The position numbers were made by a program, and so were the translations under genes. Below, piece by piece: positions 1-7,727 of a stretch of 41,365 nucleotides of DNA (the stretch's first letter is position 1; the number at the start of each line of letters is the position of its first letter). The stretch is from Gemmatimonadota bacterium (GTDB lineage Bacteria > Gemmatimonadota > Gemmatimonadetes > Longimicrobiales > Longimicrobiaceae). The notes under the pieces are model-generated. The model was not told the origin of the DNA, did not search any database, and was given only the letters and a program-made list of their open reading frames with translations. The DNA lies in contig JAIRKD010000075.1 in assembly GCA_031260285.1 (NCBI GenBank), forward strand, positions 1 to 41,365, in the 5' to 3' direction.

Positions 1-109
1 GCTGCTCGGTTGGGGGCCTCACAAGCGCGTAGGGCGCGCCCGGTTCTCCACCCGCGCCGTGGCCCCCCCCCCCCCCGCTGAAACCCCCTCCCGCGCGGAT
101 GTGCCCTGA
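1..109 (+). CDS. 3' end of a probable LivM-type permease gene (partial)
   Basis: An open frame enters from the left edge and ends at TGA 107-109, whose last base is the A of the livG ATG (TGATG). That overlap is typical of translationally coupled livM-livG genes. The visible 35 residues are a hydrophilic Arg/Pro/Ala-rich tail with no transmembrane segment, so the identity rests on position just upstream of livG and livF; LivM is the inner-membrane permease usually found there. The tail contains a run of 14 C (63-76), read as consecutive prolines. One base more or fewer would shift the frame and uncouple the stop from livG. The partial sequence is too short for a firm call. Confidence 0.45.
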   Translation, partial: LLGWGPHKRVGRARFSTRAVAPPPPAETPSRADVP

Positions 110-873
110 TGACTTCGATCCTCAAGGTACAGGGCGTCACCCGGCGGTTCGGCGGGCTTACAGCGGTGAAGAACCTCAACATGGATCTGAAGCCGGGAGA
201 GCTGTACGGCCTCATCGGTCCGAATGGCGCGGGGAAGACAACGATCTTCAACCTGCTCACCGGGGTTTACGCCCCCGATGAAGGATCCATCGAACTTGCG
301 GGCCGTCGGGTGAACGGGATGAAGCCTTCGCGGATCGCGAAGCTGGGAATGTCGCGGACCTTCCAGAATATCCGCCTGTTTTCATCCATGACGGTGCTGG
401 AGAATGTGAAGCTTGCGCGTCACATCTCTCGCGGGCAGAGCGTTTTTGACGCGATTCTGCACACCCGGAAACTTCGGGAGGAGGAGGCGAGGATCGAGAA
501 CGATTCGCTCGAACTGCTGCGCATCTTCAAGCTGGAAGGGCGGGCGGATGATCGGGCGGTCAACCTCCCGTACGGGTCGCAGCGTCGTCTGGAGATCGCG
601 CGGGCGCTTGCCACAAACCCCAAGGTGCTTCTGCTTGATGAGCCGGCGGCGGGAATGAATCCGCGCGAGTCCGAGGAGCTCATGTATCTGATCCGCTCCA
701 TCAGCGACCGGTTCGGGCTGACGATCCTGCTTGTGGAGCACAACATGAAAGTGGTGATGGGCGTCTGTCAGCGGATTCAGGTGATTGATTACGGAGAGAC
801 CATCGCGCTTGGCGGCCCCCGCGAGATCCAGGACCACCCGCGTGTCATCGAAGCCTATCTGGGGGGCGCGTGA
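109..873 (+). CDS. livG: Branched-chain amino acid ABC transporter ATPase LivG
   Basis: This is one of the two cytoplasmic ATPases that power import of branched-chain or related amino acids through LivH/LivM. The 254-residue protein has every ABC motif: Walker A GPNGAGKT at 37-44, Q-loop Q86, a signature of the LivG type (LPYGSQRRLEIARA, about 153-166, instead of LSGGQ), Walker B VLLLDEP at 173-179 and H-loop His211. The LPYG signature and the length are those of LivG rather than LivF. The start ATG overlaps the stop of the upstream frame and the gene's own stop overlaps the livF start, so the three are one operon. A urea (UrtD) or other HAAT-family substrate cannot be excluded without the binding protein, which is outside the window. 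Confidence 0.93.
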   Translation: MTSILKVQGVTRRFGGLTAVKNLNMDLKPGELYGLIGPNGAGKTTIFNLLTGVYAPDEGSIELAGRRVNGMKPSRIAKLGMSRTFQNIRLFSSMTVLENVKLARHISRGQSVFDAILHTRKLREEEARIENDSLELLRIFKLEGRADDRAVNLPYGSQRRLEIARALATNPKVLLLDEPAAGMNPRESEELMYLIRSISDRFGLTILLVEHNMKVVMGVCQRIQVIDYGETIALGGPREIQDHPRVIEAYLGGA

Positions 874-1589
874 GCGAGGTGATTCTGGAACTGCGGGATG
901 TTTCCAGCGGTTACGGCGCGATTGAAGCCGTCCGCGGAATCAATCTGCGGGTGGAGAAGGGGGAGACAGTCACCCTGATCGGCGCAAACGGGGCGGGGAA
1001 GTCCACCACACTGCGCAATATTGTCGGACTGGTGAAGGTGAAGTCCGGAGAGGTGATCTATGAGGGTCAGCGGCTGAACGGGATTCCTACTCACCGGATC
1101 ACCGCGATGGGAATCTCGCTGGTGCCCGAGGGGCGGGCGATCTTCGCGAACCTCTCGGTGCGTGACAACCTGGAACTCGGGGCGTACCTGCGGAAGGACC
1201 GGGTGGAGAAGGCGCAGGATGAGGAGCGCGTCTTCAACCTCTTCCCCCGGCTGCGGGAGCGGAGCCGGCAGCAGGCAGGGACGCTTTCCGGTGGTGAACA
1301 GCAGATGCTGGCGATCGGCCGGGCGATGATGGCCCGCCCCCGGGTGCTGTTGCTGGACGAGCCGTCGCTTGGACTCGCGCCGCTGCTTGTACATACAATT
1401 CTTGACGCGATTGATCAGATCAACCGTGAGGGCGTGACAGTGCTGCTTGTCGAGCAGAACGCCAATGCGGCGCTGAAGCACTCCCGGCGGGCGTATGTGC
1501 TGGAGACGGGGGCGATTGTGATGGAGGGGCCGTCTGCGGAGGTGGCGGCGGATCCCCGGGTGAAGGCGGCGTACCTGGGGGAGCATTGA
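870..1589 (+). CDS. livF: Branched-chain amino acid ABC transporter ATPase LivF
   Basis: Second ATPase of the same importer, 239 residues. Walker A GANGAGKS is at 38-45, signature LSGGEQQML at 139-147, Walker B VLLLDEP at 159-165, and VEQN at 194-197 gives the Gln in place of the H-loop His that is characteristic of LivF. The start is GTG at 870 in a GTGA overlap with the livG stop, which implies translational coupling and equal expression of the two ATPases. It is the last gene of the operon: about one kilobase without a convincing gene follows. No clear intrinsic terminator was seen directly after the stop, only a T-rich stretch near 1605-1612. Confidence 0.93.
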   Translation: MSEVILELRDVSSGYGAIEAVRGINLRVEKGETVTLIGANGAGKSTTLRNIVGLVKVKSGEVIYEGQRLNGIPTHRITAMGISLVPEGRAIFANLSVRDNLELGAYLRKDRVEKAQDEERVFNLFPRLRERSRQQAGTLSGGEQQMLAIGRAMMARPRVLLLDEPSLGLAPLLVHTILDAIDQINREGVTVLLVEQNANAALKHSRRAYVLETGAIVMEGPSAEVAADPRVKAAYLGEH

Positions 1590-2618
1590 GGGGGGAGGGA
1601 CGATTCTTTTTGTGGTGGTGAAAAATTGACCCAGGCAAGGGAGAAGGCGAAACCCCGCGTATTTTTCGGCCCGGTACAAAAACAAAACTCTTGCGCTATC
1701 CGACATGGAGAGTAATATGTGAGTTAGTCGCCATCGTGCGATGGTGGAAATCTTCTGTTTCTTCCCTGAATTCTTTTCCTGTTTGCATACATCCGCTGCT
1801 GGAGCTGGTGTTTGTCCTGTCGTTTCTGGCTGGGTGATTCCTGTCCTGTCTGAAGTGGTTTTTCTGAAGCGCTGAGAGCGTTTTTCCGGAAGGGCGTAGA
1901 GATCAGGCCGGGCTTCCTTCATTGCGATATTTCCTCTTTGTGGCCGGAAGAATGATACGCTTGAGGGTCTTCTGAGCATTCTCTGAGTCAGATCTCAGTT
2001 CATCGAGCTGCCGTACCTGCATCGCTGGATCACCTTCTCCCCCGGGGTGCCGCCATGATGGATTTTGTGCCGTCTGTGGGTTTTTCCGGTTCATTCCTGC
2101 TGAGGCGGGTTGGCGCGGGAATCTGCATGCGCACAGAGGCTCTGATCCGGAGGAATCCATGCAAACCCGTTACGCGCATTTCAGTCAACGATGCGTTGTT
2201 CCCGGCGAGTATGCGGGAGCTGGTCAGCTGATCGGATACTCAGAAGGTGTCCCGGAGAATCCAGATTCAGGAAAGAGTACAGGGAAGTCTCGAAGAACTG
2301 GAAGGCGATCCATCCCTGGAATCCCGCCTTCCGGAGCTTTCAGCTCATGTTCGGTGAGGACCGCGTCCCTTTGAGCTCACTTTGGAAACCAGGTTTACAC
2401 AGTTCGCTTTACAGATCCCGGCAGCAGTTCCCTCCTCCCGGCATATATGCCCGTCGCCATCGCTTATTTCTCCCTCCACGCTGACCGAGAATCGGGGTTG
2501 CCTGATCTGGAATGTTACCTGGTTGTAACAAATGTTATGATCGGGTGTGACCTCGAAGGGCAATCATGCAGTCTGTAAGATGCTGTTCCTGTGGGTTTCA
2601 CATCAATTCGAGGCAGAT
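1590..2618. other. Gene-poor kilobase between livF and the peroxidase operon
   Basis: This is the longest stretch without a convincing gene. It is visibly richer in T and lower in GC than its surroundings. I see a possible promoter (TTGCGC 1691-1696, 16-bp spacer, TAATAT 1713-1718) just before a small perfect dyad CCATCG-TG-CGATGG (1731-1744). A 58-codon frame at 2055-2231 and a continuing frame to about 2356 (interrupted by TGA 2229-2231) have protein-like composition and could be a decayed gene. A purine-rich GGAGG lies before ATG 2159, but the 71-codon frame from it looks random. A dyad and putative promoter for the next operon lie at 2513-2541. No tRNA or recognised riboswitch was found. 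Confidence 0.5.
2513..2541 (+). promoter_or_regulatory. Dyad and possible -10 element before the lipoprotein-peroxidase operon
   Basis: TGTTAC (2513-2518) and GTAACA (2525-2530) form a perfect 6-bp dyad with a 6-base centre. It sits next to TATGAT (2536-2541), which resembles a -10 box. The dyad would cover the -35 region, as a repressor operator does. No good -35 hexamer at 17-bp spacing was seen, and the regulator is unknown. The gene start at 2619 is about 78 bases downstream. Confidence 0.35.
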
Positions 2619-4124
2619 ATGAGGTTGAACGGAGCGATTCGACTGGGTACGGCAGCGATCAGTGCCTTTGCGCTTGCCGCGTGTAATGACACCAATTCGA
2701 CAATAACCGACCTTGCCAGCGCAAGTGCCGGGCCCCAGGCCGAGAAGTTTCCGAGTGTGCAGAACTGGTCCGTGACCCCGGCCCTCGTCAAGAACCTCAT
2801 GGGTGGTGTTCAGGCGTATACGATTCTCGGCAGCGATGATGAGCTGGCCGGCTCGCCGAACTACATCTTCGGGGGATCCGCTGACGGTGCCGCGCTCACC
2901 CGCAGCCGGGGTGATGGGACGTACACGCTCCTGGTGAACCATGAGGATAACTTCTCCGTCTCGCGTGTTACCCTCGACAGGAACATGAAGCCGATCAAGG
3001 GTGAGTACCTGATCAACTCTGACATCGGTCGCTTCCGTCTCTGCTCAGCGACACTCGCTACACCGGAAGTACACGGCTTTGGTCCGGTCTTCCTCTCTGC
3101 AGGTGAAAGCAGTATCGAATCGGTGTCACACGCACTGGATCCCTTTGGTGCGGTTGGCAATGATAAACTGCTTCCCGCGCTCGGACACTGGAACGCCGAG
3201 AACCTGGTGCCGCTTCCGAAGCAGACCTTCCCGGGCAGGACAGTAATTGCCATCGGGGATGACGATTCGGGCATCAATGGTGGGCAGTTTGCGCTCTATG
3301 TCAGCGATAAAGTGGGTGATCTGGATAGCGGCAGGCTCTACGTTCTTGCTCCCGCGGCTGGAACAATGATTGAGTCCTCAATCACAGTGGGCCAGGACAT
3401 CCCCGTTGTTTTCAGGCAGATCGAGGGGCAGACACAGATGACCGGTGCCCAGATTGACGCACGGGCCGCGGCGCTTGGAGCCTTCCAGTTCGGGCGTGTG
3501 GAAGACATCGATTACCGGAAGGGAAGCAATTGGGCGAATGGCACGTTGCAGGGTCGCGAAATCTTCTTCATCGTGACCGGCCAGGACTATACGGGCGCAA
3601 ACGCTGATCACTCACGCAGCAAGTATGGTCGTGTGTACCGCCTCCTGCTTGATGCGAAGGATCCGCTCAAGGGCACGCTCTCGGTTGTCCTCAACGGCGA
3701 CGACCGCACCGGCCCTGCCGGAACCTTCCAGAACCCGGATGGCATTCTTGTTACCGAGAACTACTTCTACGTGGGTGAAGATCCCAACGGGTACGGGGAT
3801 GAAACGCACGACGCCTATCTCTATCAGTACAACATCGCCAGTGGTCAGCTGAATGTCGTGACAGAGCTGGATCATCAGCGCACTGCGGTTGACGCTGACA
3901 GATACAACGTGGGTGGGACGTCGCGTTTCGGATCGTGGGAGTACGGTTCGGTGACCGATGTGACCGATCTTCTGGGTTCACCCAACGGTGGTACCACGTT
4001 GATGGTCGCGATCCAGCCGCACACCTGGACGGGCGCGAAATATCGTGCTCCGGATGGTGGTGCTACGCGGGCAAACGAGCAGCAGGCGAGCCAGATGATC
4101 CTGCTTACCGGCCTGCCCAGGTAA
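2619..4124 (+). CDS. Predicted lipoprotein with PhoX/DUF839-like putative beta-propeller
   Basis: I chose ATG 2619 over the longer frame (from 2547) because it gives a clean lipoprotein signal: basic start, hydrophobic run, then AFALAAC with the lipidation Cys at about residue 22. The mature protein (about 480 residues) has short repeated beta-type motifs. Segments such as TLLVNHEDN, a central GRVEDIDYR and a later PDGILVTENYFYVGED resemble the layout of PhoX/DUF839 phosphatase-type propellers, but I could not confirm the metal-site residues. It ends four bases before the next gene, so both are probably one operon and both products are lipid-anchored. A phosphatase or a structural propeller partner of the peroxidase are both possible. 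Function uncertain. Confidence 0.6.
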   Translation: MRLNGAIRLGTAAISAFALAACNDTNSTITDLASASAGPQAEKFPSVQNWSVTPALVKNLMGGVQAYTILGSDDELAGSPNYIFGGSADGAALTRSRGDGTYTLLVNHEDNFSVSRVTLDRNMKPIKGEYLINSDIGRFRLCSATLATPEVHGFGPVFLSAGESSIESVSHALDPFGAVGNDKLLPALGHWNAENLVPLPKQTFPGRTVIAIGDDDSGINGGQFALYVSDKVGDLDSGRLYVLAPAAGTMIESSITVGQDIPVVFRQIEGQTQMTGAQIDARAAALGAFQFGRVEDIDYRKGSNWANGTLQGREIFFIVTGQDYTGANADHSRSKYGRVYRLLLDAKDPLKGTLSVVLNGDDRTGPAGTFQNPDGILVTENYFYVGEDPNGYGDETHDAYLYQYNIASGQLNVVTELDHQRTAVDADRYNVGGTSRFGSWEYGSVTDVTDLLGSPNGGTTLMVAIQPHTWTGAKYRAPDGGATRANEQQASQMILLTGLPR

Positions 4125-4128
4125 CTTG

Positions 4129-5973
4129 ATGCGGCTCTGTGTGATTGCGATCACGTTGGTCCTTGCGGCCTGTTCTTCATGGAGGGACAGGCCGCAGGCC
4201 GATGTTGTCCGACAGGAGCAGATGGTTCGTCTGGATCGGTTGATCAATGCTGTTTCTGAGCTGGATTCAGCCGCGGCACGGGTTTCGGATGATTCCGCGA
4301 GTCAGTATGTGGCGCAGCAGGCCTTTATTCATGCGCGGGCGGCCTACAAGCGTGCTGAGACGCTGATTGAATACTTCACTCCGGTTACTGCCGGGGAAAT
4401 GAACGGACCTGCAATTCCCAGGATGGCACCCGATGAGCCAGCGCAGATCATCACGCCGCCGGATGGGTTTCAGGTCATTGAGGAGATGCTGTTCCCTCAG
4501 GTGAATGTGAAGGAGCGGACAGCTCTGAGCACCGCTGTTCGTGTACTGGGTGGCCACGCACGCAGGGCGAAGACAATCGCCGAGGTATCTTCCTTTACTG
4601 ATACAGCGCTGTTTGACGCCATGCGGCTGGAGCTCACACGGGTGATGTCACTTGGGCTCGCAGGCTTCGACTCCCCCGTTGCCGGGCAGAGTGCGGGGGA
4701 AGCGGCGGAGGCTATCGCTGGTGTCCGGCTCGTTTTTGCGCCGTACGCCCGTGGGCTCGCACTGGTTGATCTGTCACTTGCTCAGGATCTGGATGAGCGG
4801 TTTCTGATGGCTGAATCATGGTTGCGGGAGCAGTCAGCGGAAACGCCGCTCGACCAGCTCACCTTCCTGACCACACAGGGGATTCCGCTGGCGAGGGTGC
4901 TGCAGGAATCGGTGATTGCGCTGGGGATCCCGTTGCCCCTGGAGCCACGGCTCTGGCGCGCAACCGCGGCGTCTCCTTTTGATGATGGCGCCTGGGATGC
5001 CTGGGCGTTTGCGCCGGCCCGGGATCCTCGCGCTACCGCAGAGGTCACTCTGCTCGGAGCCAGGCTCTTTAACGACCCCGTGCTGTCGGGTGATGGGGTA
5101 CGCAGCTGTGCGTCATGTCATAACCCGGAGAAGGGCTTTGTCGATCAGCTGCCCCGGAACTCGGCGATCGGTGGCTCAGGGGTTACACTCCGCAATACAC
5201 CAACCCTGATCAATGCGGCGCTCCAGACAGGGCAGTTCTACGATCTGCGCACAACCTACCTTGAAGATCAGGTAGCCCAGGTTATACAGAATCCGCATGA
5301 GATGAATGGATCTTTGAAAGATGCGGCGACTGTGGTTGGTGAAAACGCCTGGTATCGTGCGGCATTTGCGCGGGCTTTTGACTCATCTTCCGATTCTGTG
5401 GTCACCGAGCGTCAGATCCAGATTGCACTTGCATCGTACGTCCGCTCACTGGTACGCCTTGATGCTCCCTTCGACCGGTATATGCGGGGTGATACAACCG
5501 CAATGAATGAAGCCGCGCGGCGCGGATTTAATACCTTTATGGGGAAGGCCGGATGCGGGAGTTGCCACTTCGCGCCACTCTTCGGCGGACCACTGCCACC
5601 TGTATTTGCCGGGACGGATCTTGAGGTGATAGGGGTACCGGACCACCCGGATACCGTGAATGCAACCATCGACCCGGATGTCGGTGCTTTTTCCGTGACA
5701 CGGATGAGTGTGCATCAGTATGCCTTCAAGGCTCCATCCCTGCGCAACAGTGCGATTACCGCGCCGTATATGCACAACGGTGTATATCAGACATTGGAAG
5801 AGGTAGTGGACTTCTACGACCGCGGAGGTGGTGTGGGGATCGGCATTGATCTGCCGAACCAGACGTTACCGGCAACACCACTGATGCTGACCGCGCAGGA
5901 GAAGTCGGATCTGATCTCATTCCTCGAAGCACTTACGGATGTCGCGGCCCCGGAAACACTCCGGATTCAGTAG
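4129..5973 (+). CDS. Imelysin-like / di-haem cytochrome c peroxidase fusion lipoprotein
   Basis: The protein (614 residues) starts with a lipoprotein signal ending LVLAAC (Cys15); TTG 4126 is an alternative start one codon earlier. Residues about 30-250 are helical and contain DGFQVIEEMLF (112-122), which matches the imelysin GxHxxE region except that the His is Gln. The C-terminal half is a MauG/CcpA-type di-haem peroxidase: haem c motifs CASCH (327-331) and CGSCH (476-480), the LRNTPTLINAA and NPHEM segments between them, and the family's closing APSLRNSAITAPYMHNG segment. It should act in the periplasm and need cytochrome c maturation. Imelysin-family proteins are linked to iron handling and CcpA to peroxide reduction, so an iron or redox role is likely but inferred. 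It is usually near 350 residues without the N-terminal domain. Confidence 0.85.
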   Translation: MRLCVIAITLVLAACSSWRDRPQADVVRQEQMVRLDRLINAVSELDSAAARVSDDSASQYVAQQAFIHARAAYKRAETLIEYFTPVTAGEMNGPAIPRMAPDEPAQIITPPDGFQVIEEMLFPQVNVKERTALSTAVRVLGGHARRAKTIAEVSSFTDTALFDAMRLELTRVMSLGLAGFDSPVAGQSAGEAAEAIAGVRLVFAPYARGLALVDLSLAQDLDERFLMAESWLREQSAETPLDQLTFLTTQGIPLARVLQESVIALGIPLPLEPRLWRATAASPFDDGAWDAWAFAPARDPRATAEVTLLGARLFNDPVLSGDGVRSCASCHNPEKGFVDQLPRNSAIGGSGVTLRNTPTLINAALQTGQFYDLRTTYLEDQVAQVIQNPHEMNGSLKDAATVVGENAWYRAAFARAFDSSSDSVVTERQIQIALASYVRSLVRLDAPFDRYMRGDTTAMNEAARRGFNTFMGKAGCGSCHFAPLFGGPLPPVFAGTDLEVIGVPDHPDTVNATIDPDVGAFSVTRMSVHQYAFKAPSLRNSAITAPYMHNGVYQTLEEVVDFYDRGGGVGIGIDLPNQTLPATPLMLTAQEKSDLISFLEALTDVAAPETLRIQ

Positions 5974-6008
5974 CCGGAAGTATTTTTGCCTGCGCCGGGA
6001 ATCCGCGG

Positions 6009-6028
6009 GGGCGTTGCATACAGCGCCC
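6009..6028. repeat. 20-bp hairpin repeat, copy 1 (between convergent genes)
   Basis: GGGCGTTGCATACAGCGCCC folds into an 8-bp stem (one G-U pair as RNA) with a CATA loop. A second copy differing at only two bases, both in the loop, lies at 24117-24136. This copy lies in the 82-bp gap between the convergent peroxidase and symporter genes, nested in a longer imperfect inverted repeat (about 5997-6052), so it may serve as a terminator for either side. No U-tract follows. Confidence 0.7.
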
Positions 6029-6055
6029 TCCCCCCTCCCTCCGCGATTCCCGTCC

Positions 6056-7501
6056 TCATCTCCCCTCTTCCGCCCCCGCCTCCGTCTCTTTCCGGAAATA
6101 TTCCCTCGTATCCGCCGCCACCACCCCGGAAAGCAGGATCAGACCGATGAGGTTCGGAACCGCCATCGCGCCATTCAGCATATCCGAGAACCCCCAGACA
6201 AAGTCGAACCCCCGCGTTCCCCCCAGCGTGAGCACCCAGCACCCCGCAAACACCCCGAGGATGAATACAATCCGGTAGGGCAGAATCGCCCGGCCACCCA
6301 GCAGGTATTCAACATTCCGCTCCCCGTAATATGACCAGCCGAGCAGCGTAGCATAGGCAAAAAGCGCGATGGAGATCGAGACGATATAGTCACCCATCCG
6401 GCCGGGCAGAGCTGTATTGAACGCTTCGATCGTCAGTGGCGCACCGGTGAACACCGACCCGGTCACCGGATCCGTTCCCGTCCAGGAACCGCTGGCGATG
6501 ATGACAAACGCGGTGAGCGAGCATCCTATAATCGTATCGATGAAGGTCTGTGTCATGGAGACAAGCGCCTGGGTGATGGAGTCACCGGTTTTCGCCGCCG
6601 CCGCCACAATCCCGCCCGTGCCCAGCCCCGCCTCGTTGGAGAAGACCCCTCTCGAAATCCCCATCCGGATCGCCATCATCACGGTTGCTCCCGTAAACCC
6701 GCCCACCGCCGCCGTTGCTGTGAACGCCTCCCGGAAGATCAGCGCAAACATATCCGGGATCCCGCGGAAGTTGATCGCGATGACCACCAGACACCCCAGT
6801 GTGTAGAAGATGAGCATCACCGGCACCAGGATACTCGCAAAGCGCCCGATCGACTTGATTCCCCCGAGGATGACCAGCGCGGTGAGAGCGGCGAGAACCG
6901 CCCCGGTCCAGACGGGAGAGACCCCGAACGAGCTCCGCAGCGCATCCGCGACGGAGTTGGACTGGACCATATTCCCGATCCCGAAGGACGCAAGCGCCGC
7001 GAAGATCGCGTACAGGAACCCGAGTGATCGCCCGAAGCGTCCACCCACCCCCCGGGCGAGGTAGACCGCGGGCCCGCCGGACATCTCCCCCTGGCTGTCC
7101 TTCACCCGGTACCGGACCCCGAGTGCCGCTTCCGCAAACTTGGTCGCCATCCCCACGAGCGCGGAGATCCACATCCAGAAAAGCGCCCCCGGGCCGCCAA
7201 CCGCGATCGCCGCCGCCACCCCCGCGATGTTCCCGATACCCACTGTCGCCGCGAGGGAGGTCATCAGCACCTGGAAGTGGGAGATATCACCCTGCACATG
7301 ATCGCCGGACTCACCCGAATCAAAAAACGCCAGACGGAGGCCCTGGATCAGCCTTCGGAACTGGACCCCGCGCAGCAGGAAGGTGAGGTAGAAGCCGACA
7401 CCGATGATCAGCAGGAAGAAGATCGGCCCCCAGATGAACGCGTTTGCCTTCTCGACCCAGGCAAGCGCGAGGTCGAAGGTGGTGGTCTGTGCAGAGGGCA
7501 T
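6056..7501 (-). CDS. Sodium:alanine/glycine symporter, AGCS family
   Basis: This integral inner-membrane carrier (481 residues) takes up alanine, glycine or a related amino acid with sodium. Family-typical stretches are visible: the ATVGIGNIAGVAAAIAVGGPGALFW region near residues 85-115 (read in parts), FAEAALGVRYR, GEMSGGPAVYL, and FSNEAGLGTG in the second half. About ten hydrophobic helices can be counted, and the length is normal for the family. I chose ATG 7501; a TTG 21 bases upstream is also in frame. It is transcribed alone, with a 226-bp gap to the next minus-strand gene that contains that gene's terminator. The substrate cannot be told from sequence. Confidence 0.9.
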   Translation of the reverse strand: MPSAQTTTFDLALAWVEKANAFIWGPIFFLLIIGVGFYLTFLLRGVQFRRLIQGLRLAFFDSGESGDHVQGDISHFQVLMTSLAATVGIGNIAGVAAAIAVGGPGALFWMWISALVGMATKFAEAALGVRYRVKDSQGEMSGGPAVYLARGVGGRFGRSLGFLYAIFAALASFGIGNMVQSNSVADALRSSFGVSPVWTGAVLAALTALVILGGIKSIGRFASILVPVMLIFYTLGCLVVIAINFRGIPDMFALIFREAFTATAAVGGFTGATVMMAIRMGISRGVFSNEAGLGTGGIVAAAAKTGDSITQALVSMTQTFIDTIIGCSLTAFVIIASGSWTGTDPVTGSVFTGAPLTIEAFNTALPGRMGDYIVSISIALFAYATLLGWSYYGERNVEYLLGGRAILPYRIVFILGVFAGCWVLTLGGTRGFDFVWGFSDMLNGAMAVPNLIGLILLSGVVAADTREYFRKETEAGAEEGR

Positions 7502-7643
7502 GGGTCCCGTCCCTTGTCTCAATGAAATTCATCCGACGGGGCCATCCGGAGCGGCCGCGCGGGGTGAAGCCAGTAACCGCTCAGGAATCAGGCAAAGGAA
7601 GGACCGGAACAGGGAGAACGCCTTCCCCATACCGGAAAAAGGC

Positions 7644-7696
7644 GAAAAAAAGCTCCGGAACGTGGTCAATTACAGACAGATGACCTTCGTCCGGAG
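7644..7696 (-). terminator. Intrinsic terminator of the cupredoxin gene
   Basis: On the minus strand CTCCGGA and TCCGGAG, plus inner GGTCA/TGACC pairs, form an interrupted stem with a 12-base loop (7653-7696). It is followed directly by C and seven T (complement of A 7645-7651). It lies about 30 bases after the cupredoxin stop and before the symporter start, so it separates the two genes. Confidence 0.85.
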
Positions 7697-7727
7697 CCGG
7701 AGGAGAGTGCCTCCCGGGGGATATCCG

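Noticed and set aside
855-1979. 374-codon minus-strand frame over livF and the following gap
   Set aside because: It is antisense to a clear livF with Arg/Pro/His-rich random composition; a high-GC shadow frame.
2159-2374. 71-codon plus-strand ORF with GGAGG before its ATG
   Set aside because: The ribosome-site match is good but the product is random-looking; kept only as part of the gap description.
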